A DNA stretch of 64,000 nucleotides from Ktedonosporobacter rubrisoli (GTDB lineage: Bacteria; Chloroflexota; Ktedonobacteria; Ktedonobacterales; Ktedonobacteraceae): NCBI RefSeq assembly GCF_004208415.1, contig NZ_CP035758.1, forward strand, positions 5,456,001 through 5,520,000, written 5' to 3'. How positions within the stretch are numbered: position 1 is the stretch's first letter; every line of letters begins with the position of its first letter. Shown here piece after piece: positions 33,174-41,610 of this stretch. The notes below the pieces were generated by a model, which had not been told where the DNA came from, ran no database searches, and saw only the letters and a list, made by a program, of their open reading frames with translations. The translations under genes were made by a program, and so were the position numbers.

Positions 33174-34019
33174 TTAGTGAGGTTGCAATCTGTCTTGCCA
33201 GCGCGAACCGCGCAATAGCATGTGACCAAGAATAAACGCTCCTAGCCCGGCAGCCAGAAGCTGGATACAAAACACAGCAAGGCTTTGTCCCACAGCAAAA
33301 AATTGACCAAGATTAAGGCCCGGGAACAGCAGAGACAACCCTATCAGCAATACCCAGGGTCCGGCACCAACGGCAAAGGCCGCCGGCACACCATAACGTA
33401 AGGCGATGGGAAAGGAAATCCCGACCAGCAGGAGCAAGGGACCGAGCCAGGCCGCGAACAATTGGGCAAAAGGCGCCCAATGAGCCATAGTCACAACTAT
33501 AGTCGCGAACAGACCAAAGAGCACATCGAAGCAGACGATAGCCAGGACCAGCCCTGCCATGATCTCTATCCGCGAAGTAGGGCAGCACTCTTCTACTTCG
33601 CGCCTCTCGCGCTTGAGCTGGCGTAAGGCATAAACGACGCTCAGCAGGGCTGTCAAGGGTAGCATGATAATGAGCGTTCCCACCGCTTGATCGGGCAAGG
33701 TAGAAATTATCAACAAATATGGCGAGAGCAAAAGTACACAGAAGATCCAGAACCAGGGACCCAGAAAGCGGATTTGCCAGCCCGCCAGGCGTAAGGTATG
33801 GCTTAGCGAGAGCCTGCGCTGAACATGCAAGCCGGCCCTGCTTGATTCCACTGCCATCAGGTGCGCAAAAAGTTTTTGCGCGGCCTCCGGCGAGGGGGAA
33901 GGAAGAGGCTGCTCCCTATAGAGGCGTGCAATCCGTAGCAGCTCTGCAGGCATATCCTGCTCTTGCTCAGCAGTTGGCTCCTCGCCCATCTTATCCCCAG
34001 GTCGATATTGCTTATCCAT
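33174..34019 (-). CDS. Polytopic membrane protein, probable anti-sigma factor
   Basis: A 281-residue protein with a cytoplasmic N-terminal part of about 80 residues (acidic, then LLRIARLYREQPLPSPSPEA) and six hydrophobic helices after it. The start overlaps the end of the ECF sigma factor gene by eight bases, the usual arrangement for a sigma/anti-sigma pair. There is no visible zinc-binding HxxxCxxC motif, so it is not a ZAS-type anti-sigma; it belongs to the many-helix membrane type. The assignment rests on gene position and topology. Confidence 0.65.
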   Translation of the reverse strand: MDKQYRPGDKMGEEPTAEQEQDMPAELLRIARLYREQPLPSPSPEAAQKLFAHLMAVESSRAGLHVQRRLSLSHTLRLAGWQIRFLGPWFWIFCVLLLSPYLLIISTLPDQAVGTLIIMLPLTALLSVVYALRQLKRERREVEECCPTSRIEIMAGLVLAIVCFDVLFGLFATIVVTMAHWAPFAQLFAAWLGPLLLLVGISFPIALRYGVPAAFAVGAGPWVLLIGLSLLFPGLNLGQFFAVGQSLAVFCIQLLAAGLGAFILGHMLLRGSRWQDRLQPH

Positions 34020-34590
34020 TGTGCTGATCTCCTCGCTTTTCAGCAGAAGAAAGCGTCTCCAGCTCTAACATTTCCCGTAAGAGTCGCAACGCAGTAAAAG
34101 TACGACTTTTCACCGTCCCTGGTGGTATACCCAGTAGCTCAGCCGTCTCCTTGACACTCAGTTCCTGACCATAGCGCAAACTAAGCACTTCCCGCTGTTC
34201 AAAGCTCAAGCGAGCCAGGGCCAGATGCAGCCCACGTTGCTGCTCCCAACGTTCTACCCACTCAGCCGGATCAGGCTCGTGCTGCGCAGGTTCGGGCAGT
34301 TCGGCCTTCAACTCAGTGTGCCGATGATAGGCACTCGTCCGCTCAGTGAGTGCCAGGCGACGGGCTATCGTATAGAACCAGGGCATAAATGGACGAGGAT
34401 AATGGTAAGATTGGGCCTCCCGCACTAGCCTTACAAATGCCTCCTGTACAAGATCCTCGGCACATTGAACATTGCCTGTCAGGCGATAGAGGTGCGCCAG
34501 CAAGGGACGATGGTAGCGCTGCACTATCGTCTCTAGCGCGCTGGCATCTCCACGTTGCCACTGGCGAAACAATTCTTCGTCGGAGTCCAT
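34012..34590 (-). CDS. ECF-type RNA polymerase sigma factor
   Basis: A 192-residue sigma-70 family protein. Region 2 (about 8-80) has IVQRYHRPLLAHLYRLTG, AEDLVQEAFVRLVR and FMPWFYTIARRLAL. Region 4 (about 120-175) has LARLSFEQREVLSLRYGQ and ETAELLGIPPGTVKSRTF. It directs RNA polymerase to a small regulon, perhaps including its own operon. The gene is followed directly by the membrane protein that likely holds it inactive, then by the ABC-2 exporter. A bend such as GAACCAAC upstream on the minus strand (near 34660) may be an ECF -35 box, but this is weak. Confidence 0.92.
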   Translation of the reverse strand: MDSDEELFRQWQRGDASALETIVQRYHRPLLAHLYRLTGNVQCAEDLVQEAFVRLVREAQSYHYPRPFMPWFYTIARRLALTERTSAYHRHTELKAELPEPAQHEPDPAEWVERWEQQRGLHLALARLSFEQREVLSLRYGQELSVKETAELLGIPPGTVKSRTFTALRLLREMLELETLSSAEKRGDQHNG

Positions 34591-34706
34591 TCACGTTCTC
34601 AATCTTTGCACTAATAGATCCTCTAAGCTCTATACTGCATAGCTGGTAAGTTGGTTCATTTTCTCTCTCCTCGGCGCAGAATATGGCAGTCCGGGGCAGA
34701 GCCAAT

Positions 34707-34736
34707 AAAAAAGGGCCGCGCTTAGCAGCCCCTTTC
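34707..34736 (-). terminator. Intrinsic terminator of the Lnt-like gene
   Basis: Read on the minus strand: AAAGGGGCTGC, a short loop, GCGGCCCTTT and then a TTT run. It follows the Lnt-like gene by about 25 bases. Confidence 0.8.
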
Positions 34737-34759
34737 CTATAACGAGATTTTAACTTGAC

Positions 34760-36328
34760 TTATGCAGTAGCCCGCTGGCGTCGACGGGTATCAAGCACAG
34801 AGAAAACAATCAAACCTGCCAATCCTGCCATACAAAGATAGGCAAAGAGATCGCCAACAAGCGAATAGATGGTCAGGGTTCCCTTGACCGGTACGGAGGC
34901 AGTAATTCCCTCAGGATCTGAGGTGAAGTAGTCCTCAGCCGCTAACACATGCCCCTGATAATCCACAACAATCGAAAGGCCTCCATCCGTGGAGCGAACC
35001 AGCGAATAGCCATTTTCAATGGCACGATACGTGGCATTCTGCGTATGCCAGGGATCAATGCCCGCCCAATCGCTTGACGGATCTAGCAGGAGATCAACAT
35101 GCTTCTGTCCCCCTTGCAGAGCCAGGGAGGGAAAATCTGCATCATAACAAATGAGGTTAGAGATGCGCCCATAAGGCGTATCAACGAAGGGCAGAATACC
35201 AGAGCCAGGAGTACTATTATCAAGGCTGGGCACGGGGTGCGTCTTGCTATATGTCCAGACAAGCTTTCCCTGCGGATCAAAAAGCAAGGCTATATTACGC
35301 GTATATGGCGCATCTTTTATGAAGACCCCAACGCCTAACTCAAGATAGATACCGGACTGGCTCGCTGTTCGTGCCGCTCTTGCCTTAAGTTTCGGTAGGT
35401 TCTCTTCTAGCACAAAGAGCTCTGTCTCCGGCCAGACTACAATCTTTGCCCCGTTGCGCGCCTCGTTCTGGCTTCGTGTGAAGAGTTCATCTTGCAGAGG
35501 CGCATATGCTGCCTGTACTTTCTGCCTGTCCCCCAAGCTCCCTTTGCCATCTATCATTGCCTGGATAGCATCCCCATCCTGTCTCTGTACCTGGCCCATC
35601 GCATGGGGCGCAATAGTGAGACTTGCCACACGTACGGTCTGCGCAACAGGTGGGAAAAGGGCAAGGCGCAACCCTCCAGCGAACAAAATCAGCGCCAGCA
35701 AACTGCTATAGGTCAGCAGGCCACCGTGCGTGCTCCTCCAGGCAAATTGCTTTTGCCAGGCCCAGTTAACCATAGAAGCAAGCCAGGTCATAATGAAGAC
35801 AACCCCGGAGAGTCCGGTAACTGAGAGCAACTGCAAGAGGGGGAGATTGCCATACTGGCTATAGGCCAACGTGCCTATACTCCCTACAGGCGAAACAAGC
35901 GTTCTCAGGTATTCGATAAGTACCCAGCTCAAAGGAAAAATCAGTGTACCCAGCCAGCTTTTTGACCAGTGCGAACTCAGAAGCCAGTCTAACAGATAAG
36001 GCAGCGGCTGCACTATGGCCAGGATGAGCAGGACGACAAGAAAAAAGCTGAACAGGCTACCGAATACCTGGTAATGCCAGTAAAGCGCATCTATAACGTA
36101 GACTAGCAATACGCCGATAAAGCCAGTCAGAGGATGTTGGGTTTTAACGAAGCGCAAGAGAAACAGAGGATAGAGCCAGGCTGCCAGAGGAATATTCAAT
36201 TTTCCGAAAGTAAAAAGGGACAAGATAAAGCCAATACCAAGCCATATATAGGAGAAAGCGGCAGACGGTTTAGCCGGCTTAGACAATTGCTTTTGCATGA
36301 CAGGGTTAGTCTCCTCATTGGGAACCAA
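34760..36328 (-). CDS. lnt: Apolipoprotein N-acyltransferase-like membrane protein
   Basis: About 510-522 residues. The first half has six to eight transmembrane helices; the second half (about 230-490) is a nitrilase-fold domain facing outside. The catalytic set of Lnt is recognisable: glutamate in VVWPETELFV, lysine in TYSKTHPVPSLDN and cysteine in NLICYDADFPSLALQGG. A final helix closes the protein. Lnt adds the third acyl chain to lipoproteins. Two starts are possible, TTG at 36328 and ATG at 36298 behind GAGGAG. The gene stands alone with its own terminator. Presence in a probable single-membrane bacterium is noteworthy, and a different amide-forming role is possible. Confidence 0.82.
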   Translation of the reverse strand: MVPNEETNPVMQKQLSKPAKPSAAFSYIWLGIGFILSLFTFGKLNIPLAAWLYPLFLLRFVKTQHPLTGFIGVLLVYVIDALYWHYQVFGSLFSFFLVVLLILAIVQPLPYLLDWLLSSHWSKSWLGTLIFPLSWVLIEYLRTLVSPVGSIGTLAYSQYGNLPLLQLLSVTGLSGVVFIMTWLASMVNWAWQKQFAWRSTHGGLLTYSSLLALILFAGGLRLALFPPVAQTVRVASLTIAPHAMGQVQRQDGDAIQAMIDGKGSLGDRQKVQAAYAPLQDELFTRSQNEARNGAKIVVWPETELFVLEENLPKLKARAARTASQSGIYLELGVGVFIKDAPYTRNIALLFDPQGKLVWTYSKTHPVPSLDNSTPGSGILPFVDTPYGRISNLICYDADFPSLALQGGQKHVDLLLDPSSDWAGIDPWHTQNATYRAIENGYSLVRSTDGGLSIVVDYQGHVLAAEDYFTSDPEGITASVPVKGTLTIYSLVGDLFAYLCMAGLAGLIVFSVLDTRRRQRATA

Positions 36329-36641
36329 TAAGATTTATATCCTCGTTATGTTTCCGGCCTTGCTACTTCGCTCTATTACTCATATTTTTTGCATAAAAGG
36401 CTTTGGCAATAAGTAAGGAAGGCAATGCTTAGCACGGAGGATATATATATGCTAAAAGCAGCATATTCATTGTTTGAAGTATAGAAAATAGATGTGACAA
36501 ATATGTTACAATTTCGTAGCGAAAATTAGAACAAGAGCCCCTTCCACTCTCTGAAGCAGAAGGGACCCTTATCCGATATTCTCTCTCACAAAAGGATGCG
36601 CTAGCCTATTTCCAGAGCTACAATATATCTGCTGAGCAAAG
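36329..36641. other. Intergenic region with an 11-codon frame and a hairpin
   Basis: 313 bases. On the plus strand GGAGG (36436-36440) precedes a small frame 36449-36484 of 11 codons that opens ATGCTAAAAGCAGCAT, itself a small hairpin. A partly symmetric site TGTGACAAATATGTTACA lies at 36493-36510. CCCTTC (36539-36544) and GAAGGG (36559-36564) form a stem that could end the minus-strand permease transcript. Nothing else was recognised. Confidence 0.35.
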
Positions 36642-37592
36642 CTATCCACGCAATTTGCGCTGTCGCCCATATGCCGAGAGGAGCAGAAGCAAGGTCAAGC
36701 CATAGACGATCTGGCGCATGGATTCCGGCAATTCCATAGTAGTCAGCAGGCTGGTCAGGATCGTCAGGACCAGCGCGCCGGCCATCGTTCCAAGATAGCT
36801 TCCTTCGCCGCCGGCTAGCAATGTGCCACCAACCACAACTGCCGCCACCGAAGGCAAAGTATAGGCCGCACCGAGATTGAGAAAGACGCGCTGCGTATAG
36901 CCCAGCAAGACAAAGCCGCCCAGAGCTGCGAGAGCGCCACTGAGCGCATAGGTCAGGATGAGTACAGCCGGCACGCGCACTCCCGAGAGGCGAGAGGTGG
37001 TGCGATTAACCCCGATGGCAAAGAGCTGCTTACCATAAGGAGTGCGCGTGAGAACAACCCAGAGCACGGCCCCTACGAGCAGCCAGAGCAGCACCACGCC
37101 GGGTACACCAAAGATCAGCGGGCTGGAAACCAGGTTGACCATGAGCTGGGCTGAGCCACCAGTCAAGGCGCCTTGCGTCACGGCCAGGATCAGCCCTTGC
37201 ACAACACCTGTCATGCCCAGCGTCATAACCAGGGGCGGGATGCGCAGCAGGGTCACCCCAAGACCATTAAGCGCGCCAATGCCAAAGCCAACGGCGATAG
37301 CTCCGGCCAGGGCCGGAAAAACCAGGGCATCCTGACCATTAGAGAAATGGTAGACAAGGATCGCGCCCAGCGTGACCACCGAGCCCACGGAAAGATCAAT
37401 ACCCTCACCGCCGCCAATAATCACCAGCGTCTGTCCCGCCGCCACAATGCCCAGAAAGGCGGCCAGGCGTAGAATATTTATGGCAAGAGAATAGCTGGCA
37501 AAACCAGGACGCAGCAAGCCACCCAGCACAAATAGTCCAATCGCCAGCAGCAGGGCGATCAAGGCCGGATTTAGTTTCAAACTCTTATTCAT
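36642..37592 (-). CDS. Sugar ABC transporter permease (second of two)
   Basis: A 316-residue membrane protein of the ribose/rhamnose/AI-2 importer class (RbsC/RhaQ/LsrD-like). It has about nine to ten helices, with GGGEGIDLSVGSVVTLGAI and VVVGGTLLAGGEGSYLGTMAGAL, the two family loops around the ATPase contact. The start at 37592 gives MNKSLKLNPALIALL and overlaps the stop of the other permease (ATGA); the longer upstream frame is a shadow. It is the last gene of the importer operon. Two different permeases in one operon are usual for rhamnose and AI-2 importers rather than for ribose. Confidence 0.9.
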   Translation of the reverse strand: MNKSLKLNPALIALLLAIGLFVLGGLLRPGFASYSLAINILRLAAFLGIVAAGQTLVIIGGGEGIDLSVGSVVTLGAILVYHFSNGQDALVFPALAGAIAVGFGIGALNGLGVTLLRIPPLVMTLGMTGVVQGLILAVTQGALTGGSAQLMVNLVSSPLIFGVPGVVLLWLLVGAVLWVVLTRTPYGKQLFAIGVNRTTSRLSGVRVPAVLILTYALSGALAALGGFVLLGYTQRVFLNLGAAYTLPSVAAVVVGGTLLAGGEGSYLGTMAGALVLTILTSLLTTMELPESMRQIVYGLTLLLLLSAYGRQRKLRG

Positions 37593-38572
37593 GCCGGCTG
37601 CCTCCGCACCAGCGCAATGAGGCCGGGTCCGGCCAGCGCGATCATCACAATCAGCCCATTCACAAGCGTTTGCCACCAGGTTGGCACGTTAGCAAAGGCA
37701 ATAATATTTAAGATAATGCTCAAGATAGCCGCTCCAATCATTGGACCCGCAACGCCGCCTTGCCCACCGCTTAAGCGCGTTCCGCCCAGCACAACAGCCA
37801 CAATGGAAGTCAGGGTCATAGGGCTACCCACCAGCGGATCGCCGGTCCCGGTGCCCAGGACTAAGGCCAGGGCTGATAAGGCCGCCATCAGGCCCGAGAG
37901 CATATACGAGCTGAGGCGAATGCGCGTTACCGGCACGCCAGTTATATACGCGGACATCGCCTGCCCTCCCACGGCATAGAGATAGCGGCTATAACGCGTG
38001 GCGCGCAGCAGGTTCCAGAGCAGGAGAATAACGACAATGATCAAGAGCGCGGATGGTATTCCCAACAGGCGACCTTGAAAAACGTCCATCAGAGCTGAGG
38101 GCACGCTGCCGCCAGGGCTTGGCATGATCCACAGCGCCAGCCCTGAGAAGACAAAGCTTGAGGCAAAGGTGGTTACGATGGGCTGAAAGCGCAGGTAGGC
38201 AACGCAAATCCCATTGAAAGCTCCAGCCAGGACGCCACAGAGCAAACCAGCGCCAATCGCCAGCAAGATCTCGGTTGGACCGGCATGCGTTCCCAACAAA
38301 CGCACAATTACCACATTAACCAGCGAGATAATCGCCCCAACAGAGAGATCAATCCCACCGGCAATTACTACCACAGCCTGTCCCGCCGCCAGCAACATCA
38401 ATGGTAAGAAGGTCTGCAAGTTCCCATTGAGCACGCCCGGGCGAAAGAAATTCGGCTGCAGGGCATAATTTATCAGCACAGCCCCAATCAGCAAAAGGAG
38501 CGAAACTAGATAGGATTGGCGAAAAATCGTGCGCAGCAACCCCGGAGTATACGCTGTTGAAGACTTTATCAT
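37589..38572 (-). CDS. Sugar ABC transporter permease (first of two)
   Basis: A 327-residue permease of the same class, with AGGIDLSVGAIISLVNVV and VAVVLGGTRLSGGQGGVAGP. It forms the transmembrane pore together with the second permease. Its start overlaps the end of the ATPase gene by four bases and its stop overlaps the next start by four bases, so the three genes are translationally coupled. The N-terminus MIKSSTAYTPGLLRTIFRQ is cytoplasmic and basic. Confidence 0.9.
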   Translation of the reverse strand: MIKSSTAYTPGLLRTIFRQSYLVSLLLLIGAVLINYALQPNFFRPGVLNGNLQTFLPLMLLAAGQAVVVIAGGIDLSVGAIISLVNVVIVRLLGTHAGPTEILLAIGAGLLCGVLAGAFNGICVAYLRFQPIVTTFASSFVFSGLALWIMPSPGGSVPSALMDVFQGRLLGIPSALLIIVVILLLWNLLRATRYSRYLYAVGGQAMSAYITGVPVTRIRLSSYMLSGLMAALSALALVLGTGTGDPLVGSPMTLTSIVAVVLGGTRLSGGQGGVAGPMIGAAILSIILNIIAFANVPTWWQTLVNGLIVMIALAGPGLIALVRRQPA

Positions 38573-40092
38573 ACGCTACTCTTTCTTTCCGTTCCCATAC
38601 TGGCGGTCACAAGCTCCGAACGCGTTAACGTGGAGCCAACAAGCTCAGCCTGCACCTTACCATCGTGCAGCACGAGAACGCGGTCGCAGAGCCCCAGCAG
38701 CTCTTCGTCATCACTGCTATACAGAATAATGGCGGTTCCCCGCTCGCGCAGATCGGCCAGGATCTTATAGATCTCACCCTTGGCGTCCACATCCACGCCC
38801 TTCGTCGGATCATCCAGCAACAGAACCTGCGGCTCACGCAGCAACCATTTGCCCAGAACAACTTTCTGCGCATTGCCGCCGCTTAAACTGCTGACCGGAG
38901 CATCTAAGGAGCCCATCACAACGTTAAGATCCTTAGCGATCCTGGCCGCATCCTCCCTGGCCTTGCCCAGCTTGAGCACAGGCCCATAGCGCATCCAGGA
39001 TGGCAATTGCAGGTTCTCAAGAATAGAGCGCAGCGGCAAGAGGCCTTCGGAGCTGCGATCCCCCGGCACATAGGCTACGCCTTTGCGCATCGCTTGCCTG
39101 GGATGGGTAAAATTGACGCGCTGCTCGGCAAGCTCTACAGTTCCACTGAAGGGGATTGCGCCAAAGATGGCTAGCAAAATCTCATTCTGACCCTGGCCGC
39201 GCAGACCACCAAGGCCCAGCAGCTCGCCAGCGTGCAGGGAGAGGCTCACATCCCGCAACACCTCAGTGCGCATATTCTCTACACGCAGACGCGCGGGCGC
39301 GGTGGAACGCGGCTCCCGCTCGGCTGAGCGCTTAATATAGCGCGAAACTGCCCCACGCTCAATCATCATATCAACGAGCTCTTGCTCATTGCTCCGCGCG
39401 ATCTCCACCGAGCCGACAGTTTTTCCGCTGCGCAAGACCGTCGCCCGATCCGCAATGCGAAATATCTCTTCCATGCGGTGCGAGACAAAGACCAGGGCCA
39501 TTCCCTGAGCCTTCCAGCGGGCCATCAGTTCAAAGAGACGCTCGACCTGGCGGCTATCAAGGCTTGCTGTAGCCTCGTCGAGGAACATAATTCTTGGCTG
39601 CAAACTCAGGGCCTTTAGGATCTCCACGATCTGCTTTTCGTCAGGAGGCAAGGTACGTACCGGAGCATCCGGCTGCAATGAGGATGAGATTGTACCGGCA
39701 AACAGGTCGAGCAATTCTTTTGTGCGCGCCAGCAACTCGCGCTTGCGTACAATACCCGGCCAGGTTACCGGCTCATGGGTCAGCCAGATGTTCTCAGCCA
39801 CACTCATATCGGGAATGAGGCTAAGTTCCTGGTAGACCTCGACAATACCCGAGCGCTGGGCCGCCTGCGGAGATGAGAAGACCACTTCGCGATCATCAAG
39901 CAGTAGTTGCCCCTCATCGGGGGCAACCACGCCGGTGATAATCTTGCTAAGCGTACTCTTCCCGCTCCCATTGGCTCCCATCAGCGCCAGCACTTCACCT
40001 GCGCGGACCTCTAAACCGCCATCCGCGAGGGCCGTTACTCCTCCGTAGCGCTTCACAAGGTGCTGAGCAGCAAGAGATATCTTGATCATCAC
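38569..40092 (-). CDS. Sugar ABC transporter ATP-binding protein (double ATPase, RbsA-like)
   Basis: A 507-residue protein with two ABC domains. The first has Walker A ALMGANGSGKSTLSKII and Walker B IMFLDEATASLD, with a degenerate signature region RTLPPDEKQIVEILKAL. The second lacks a normal P-loop (LLGLGGLRGQGQNEILLAI) but has SGGNAQKVVLGKWLL and VLLLDDPTKGVD. This asymmetry is normal for RbsA/MglA/XylG. It powers uptake of a pentose or 6-deoxyhexose in the cytoplasmic face of the importer. It lies 6 bases after the binding-protein gene. Confidence 0.92.
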   Translation of the reverse strand: MMIKISLAAQHLVKRYGGVTALADGGLEVRAGEVLALMGANGSGKSTLSKIITGVVAPDEGQLLLDDREVVFSSPQAAQRSGIVEVYQELSLIPDMSVAENIWLTHEPVTWPGIVRKRELLARTKELLDLFAGTISSSLQPDAPVRTLPPDEKQIVEILKALSLQPRIMFLDEATASLDSRQVERLFELMARWKAQGMALVFVSHRMEEIFRIADRATVLRSGKTVGSVEIARSNEQELVDMMIERGAVSRYIKRSAEREPRSTAPARLRVENMRTEVLRDVSLSLHAGELLGLGGLRGQGQNEILLAIFGAIPFSGTVELAEQRVNFTHPRQAMRKGVAYVPGDRSSEGLLPLRSILENLQLPSWMRYGPVLKLGKAREDAARIAKDLNVVMGSLDAPVSSLSGGNAQKVVLGKWLLREPQVLLLDDPTKGVDVDAKGEIYKILADLRERGTAIILYSSDDEELLGLCDRVLVLHDGKVQAELVGSTLTRSELVTASMGTERKSSV

Positions 40093-40098
40093 TATTTC

Positions 40099-41217
40099 CT
40101 ACTGGAAGAAAGCTTTAGCATCAGCCTCTGAGATGCTGCCATCCAACGTATAAGTGCCCGGCTTATCCTTGACTTGCGCATACTGCTGCTCAAAATTGCT
40201 GGCATCTACCTTGCCTGGAATGGGCACAAAGAGGGTGTTATGAGCGTCGCCTTTGAGCGTGCCATCCTTAAATTTTTTGCCCTGCAAGAGCTCCAGAGCG
40301 ACCCGCAAGCCGCTGGCACCTGCGCCAGGAGGATTGACGACACCGTAGGATGTAAAGTCAGGATGCTTCTGTTTGACTTTCTGCCAGAGCTGCAAGTAGC
40401 CCGCACGCGCCTCACCAACGATGACAGGCCACTTCGCGGGATTAGCCGCATCAACTGCCTGCAAGACGCCCTGGGCCATACCATCTTGCACCCAGATGCC
40501 ATCGATATTGGGCTGCGAAGCCAGCAGGTCGGCCATTTTCTGCTGTCCGGTGGCCTCATCCCAGTTCGCATTCACCACGTTCAATACCTTGATTCCCGGA
40601 TATTGCTTGAAGACCTCTTTGACGCCATCGTAGCGCGCCTCATTGGCAGGATGGCCCGCGACGCCGTTCACCACCACAACGTTGCCCTTACCATGCAACT
40701 GCTCGGCTAACCAACGCGCACTCATGCGTGCCCATTCCGTCTGGTCAATTACCACGTTGATAGCCTCCGGCGAGGATACGGCCTCATCAACGCAGATTAC
40801 AGTAATGCCGGCATCTTTGGCCTGCTTAATTACTGAATCGAGTCCGGTGGGAGAATTGGGATCGATAATAATTGCATTGACGCCGCGATTGATAAGATTG
40901 CGGATCTGCTGAATCTGGCCGTTGACGTCAACATCGGCGCTTTGCACGACCAGATCTTTAGTCAGGCCGGCCTTCTTGTATTCGGCATTGACGCCTTGCA
41001 TATCCTGAATCATCTGCGTACGCCACTCGCTTGCCACAAAGCCGTTGGAAACGCCAATCGTAAAGGGACCGTTTGAGCTTCCCCCATTGCCACCATTGCC
41101 GCTGTTACCCTGCTCGCTACCACCACAGGCGGCCACAAGAGGTACCACCAGCGCCAGGATCACCAGCAATAAAGCATACTTAAAATATTGCGTGCATTTA
41201 GCCACAGCTACCTCCAT
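40099..41217 (-). CDS. Sugar ABC transporter substrate-binding lipoprotein
   Basis: A 372-residue type I periplasmic-binding protein anchored as a lipoprotein. The signal peptide ends LVAACGG (cysteine near residue 31), followed by a Gly/Asn/Ser linker. The binding fold shows FTIGVSNGFVASEWRTQMIQD, NAIIIDPNSPTGLDSVI, VVVNGVAGHPANEARYDGV and GIWVQDGMAQGVLQA. These match binding proteins for ribose, rhamnose and related sugars. It starts the transport part of the operon; a weak promoter and a small hairpin lie upstream. The bound sugar is not known; the PfkB kinase two genes upstream may act on it. Confidence 0.9.
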   Translation of the reverse strand: MEVAVAKCTQYFKYALLLVILALVVPLVAACGGSEQGNSGNGGNGGSSNGPFTIGVSNGFVASEWRTQMIQDMQGVNAEYKKAGLTKDLVVQSADVDVNGQIQQIRNLINRGVNAIIIDPNSPTGLDSVIKQAKDAGITVICVDEAVSSPEAINVVIDQTEWARMSARWLAEQLHGKGNVVVVNGVAGHPANEARYDGVKEVFKQYPGIKVLNVVNANWDEATGQQKMADLLASQPNIDGIWVQDGMAQGVLQAVDAANPAKWPVIVGEARAGYLQLWQKVKQKHPDFTSYGVVNPPGAGASGLRVALELLQGKKFKDGTLKGDAHNTLFVPIPGKVDASNFEQQYAQVKDKPGTYTLDGSISEADAKAFFQ

Positions 41218-41610
41218 TGCTAAATAAAGGTCTGGTTGGGCCAGCCAGACTTATGCATCACCCCGTTGCGATGCACCTACAAAAAGTAGCACTACACTGA
41301 CAATAACAGAAAGAGCAAAAGCTTAATTAAAATGTGCGAGTGAGAGTGTATAACCTATTGCACGGTTGGTGGCTTATGATAGCACAAATACTCATGTACT
41401 ACAAGATCGAAAAGCTCAAATACTGGTAGGATATAGAGATAGATTATAACATATAGAGGCGGGGATACGTAGTTCCGGCTAGCTTCATGCCGCCGCCTGA
41501 GCCTTTCATCCCTCCAGCGGGAACAGGCTTATACGCGCAAGAAATCTATTGATCAGGAAAAAACATACCGCCGAGAACAGAGGTGTGCACCTCGCCTCTT
41601 AATGGATCAA
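41218..41610 (-). other. Intergenic region upstream of the sugar-binding-protein gene
   Basis: 393 bases without a gene. On the minus strand a weak promoter TTGTAG (41399-41404), 17 bases, TATCAT (41376-41381) can be drawn. GTCTGG (41230-41235) and CCAGAC (41245-41250) form a hairpin in the 5' leader just before the binding-protein start. The decamer TGTACTACAA (41395-41404) recurs with one change on the opposite side of the operon, near 43857-43866. Confidence 0.4.

Noticed and set aside
36642..37676. Longer start for the second sugar permease (from 37676)
   Set aside because: The added N-terminus is a frame shadow of the first permease; ATG at 37592 overlaps the previous stop.
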